NCBI GenBank assembly: GCA_013290035.1
Contig: JABCYT010000027.1
Coordinates: forward strand, 1 to 13,429
Direction: 5' to 3'
Length of the DNA: 13,429 nucleotides
Source of the DNA: Alphaproteobacteria bacterium
GTDB taxonomy: Bacteria; Pseudomonadota; Alphaproteobacteria; Reyranellales; Reyranellaceae
Both the position numbers and the translations under genes were made by a program. A model generated the notes under the pieces. That model did no database searches. It saw nothing but the letters and a program-made list of their open reading frames with translations, and was not told the origin of the DNA. Shown piece by piece: positions 12,311 through 13,429 of the stretch. Numbering within the stretch: position 1 is the stretch's first letter; the number at the start of each line of letters is the position of its first letter.

Positions 12311-13429
12311 ATGCATCTGAAACCCGGCGATCAGTCCATGGCTTCGATCATCGACAAGGCCGACCGCTTCCGCCGGGCGCTCGCGTGGCCGTGGAAAAAG
12401 ATCGTCCGGGCCTGGCGCAACAGGCCGCCTTTCCTCAGTTCATTCGACGAGCTGCGCCGGCTGACGATCAATGTGTCCGTCGTGCTGTTGGTCGTGTCGC
12501 TGGTCTTCGTCACCGTCCAGGCGACCTATGACAGGACGCTGGTCATCGAGCCGATCTCGGTGCCCAAGGCGCTCGAGGAAATCGGCTATACGGGGAGCGC
12601 CGTCGCGCAAAAGCTGATGGATCGCGTCAGCTTCATCAACGACAAATCGAGCACGTCGAAGGATCGGGTGCAATATGGCAGCGAAGGGCGGTTCGCCGCC
12701 GCGTCCGGCATTCGGCTTCCGTCATCCAGTGTCAGCATCCAGACCATCGTGACCCTGCTGCGCGGTGCGTTCGGGGTCCAGGGCGACCGCATTGCCGGCG
12801 AAATAACCATGAGTCCGCCGGAAGATGCCGGGATGCGATCGACTTATGCGCTGACGCTTCACTTCACGCATTTGGGCAAGCGATTCTCGAGCATTCAGAA
12901 GAGCGCGGATCTGGACGAGCTTCTCGACCTGGCCGGGAACGCAATCGTCGGGCAATTCGACGGCGTCGTCCTCGCCGCGTATTTCCAGGAGACGGCGGAG
13001 TGGGACAAGGCCGATCAGCTGATCACCCGCCTGATCGCCTCGGCCGATCCGGACGTCATGCCGTGGGCGTTGAACATGCGCGGCCTGTCGTTGAATCACC
13101 AGCACCGCAAGGCCGATGCGATCGCGACCTTCGAGAAGATCACCAGGCTCTACCCGAACTTCGCCATCGCCTACAGCAACTGGGGCTACGCGCTCTACCG
13201 CGCGCACGACTACGCCGGCGCCAGCGAGAAGTTTCGCAAGGTCATCGAGCTCGAGCCCAAACGCGCGTCCGCCCATGGCTACCTGGGAGACGTTCTGTGG
13301 GAACAGGGCGACACTGCCGGCGGCATCGAGCAGTACCGCAAGGCCATCGAGCTCGAGCCCAAATACGCGACGGCGTACATCAAGTGGGGGCACGCGCTGT
13401 TCGAGCAGCACGACTATGCCGGCGCCGTC
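12311..13429 (+). CDS. Membrane-anchored TPR-repeat protein, N-terminal part (runs off right edge)
   Basis: The frame is open from ATG 12311 to the edge (373 residues). A basic cytoplasmic segment of about 50 residues (RFRRALAWPWKKIVRAWRNR) is followed by one membrane helix at about residues 52-71 (TINVSVVLLVVSLVFVTVQA), then a 175-residue region with no recognised domain. Tetratricopeptide repeats follow: 251-284, 285-318, 319-352 and a partial one at 353-373, each 34 residues with W/Y-G-x-A-L and A-x-x-x-[FY]-x-K-[AV]-I-E-L-E-P consensus positions. TPRs are protein-binding scaffolds; this one should face the periplasm if the topology follows the positive-inside rule. The start has no clear ribosome binding site; ATG 12338 in frame is an alternative. 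The close spacing after the secreted hypothetical suggests joint expression. The number of repeats beyond the window is unknown. Confidence 0.88.
   Translation, partial: MHLKPGDQSMASIIDKADRFRRALAWPWKKIVRAWRNRPPFLSSFDELRRLTINVSVVLLVVSLVFVTVQATYDRTLVIEPISVPKALEEIGYTGSAVAQKLMDRVSFINDKSSTSKDRVQYGSEGRFAAASGIRLPSSSVSIQTIVTLLRGAFGVQGDRIAGEITMSPPEDAGMRSTYALTLHFTHLGKRFSSIQKSADLDELLDLAGNAIVGQFDGVVLAAYFQETAEWDKADQLITRLIASADPDVMPWALNMRGLSLNHQHRKADAIATFEKITRLYPNFAIAYSNWGYALYRAHDYAGASEKFRKVIELEPKRASAHGYLGDVLWEQGDTAGGIEQYRKAIELEPKYATAYIKWGHALFEQHDYAGAV
13205..13426 (+). repeat. Near-identical tandem DNA repeats within the TPR units (102-bp period)
   Basis: The 18-mer ATCGAGCTCGAGCCCAAA occurs at 13244-13261 and again at 13346-13363, exactly 102 bp (34 codons) apart. 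CACGACTACGCCGGCGCC at 13205-13222 recurs with one silent change at 13409-13426, two periods later. Conservation at the DNA level shows recent unit duplication within the TPR array, which continues past the window edge. Confidence 0.8.

Noticed and set aside
12722..13411. A 229-codon minus-strand open frame at the right end
   Set aside because: Antisense to the TPR gene; its own apparent repeats simply mirror the TPR repeats.
1..13429. CRISPR array, tRNA or rRNA gene, insertion sequence or defence island
   Set aside because: I looked for regularly spaced repeats, tRNA-like arms, transposase motifs and terminal inverted repeats; apart from the cloverleaf repeat and the duplicated block none were seen.

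Overview
The window is high-GC, densely coded bacterial chromosome. Codon usage, the gene families and the intergenic palindromic repeat fit an alphaproteobacterium, in the broad area of Reyranella, Bradyrhizobium and other Rhodospirillales or Hyphomicrobiales. That placement is inferred from recalled resemblance, not a search. There are no rRNA or tRNA genes, transposases, phage genes, CRISPR arrays or known defence genes. It reads as ordinary chromosome carrying metabolic, envelope and stress-type genes.

Layout, left to right. (1) 1-1149: the 5' part of a Baeyer-Villiger-type flavin monooxygenase runs off the left edge on the minus strand, followed by two small plus-strand genes, one with a GrlR-like look. 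(2) 1175-3900: two minus-strand catabolic genes, an M20 metallopeptidase followed by a DAO-family FAD oxidoreductase. A 111-bp cloverleaf-like palindromic repeat lies between them. (3) 3970-5508: a large secreted protein of unknown function, divergent from the peptidase. (4) 5532-6015: a small minus-strand pair, a 29-residue one-helix membrane peptide and a 120-residue membrane-anchored protein. (5) 6016-7727: a 420-bp gap with two inverted repeats, a tyrosine-rich lipoprotein, a possible terminator hairpin, then an EcfG-like ECF sigma factor tightly coupled to a two-helix membrane protein. (6) 7754-11227: a small conserved hypothetical and a secreted lactonase-like metallo-beta-lactamase on the minus strand, a divergent Tat-exported cyanophycinase-like S51 peptidase, and a convergent acyltransferase-3 membrane protein. 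(7) 11416-13429: a secreted hypothetical and a membrane-anchored TPR protein that runs off the right edge.

Functional reading. The peptidase and amine/amino-acid oxidase plausibly act in scavenging peptides and amino acids. The secreted lactonase-like enzyme and cyanophycinase-like peptidase plausibly process extracytoplasmic substrates. The sigma factor and its membrane partner look like a small regulatory unit. The most unusual signal is a ~50-bp block present twice, before the peptidase gene and before the acyltransferase gene. Each copy lies exactly 8 bp from a potential start codon and carries a palindrome whose outer base pair has changed in a compensating way. I found no convincing complete new multi-gene system.
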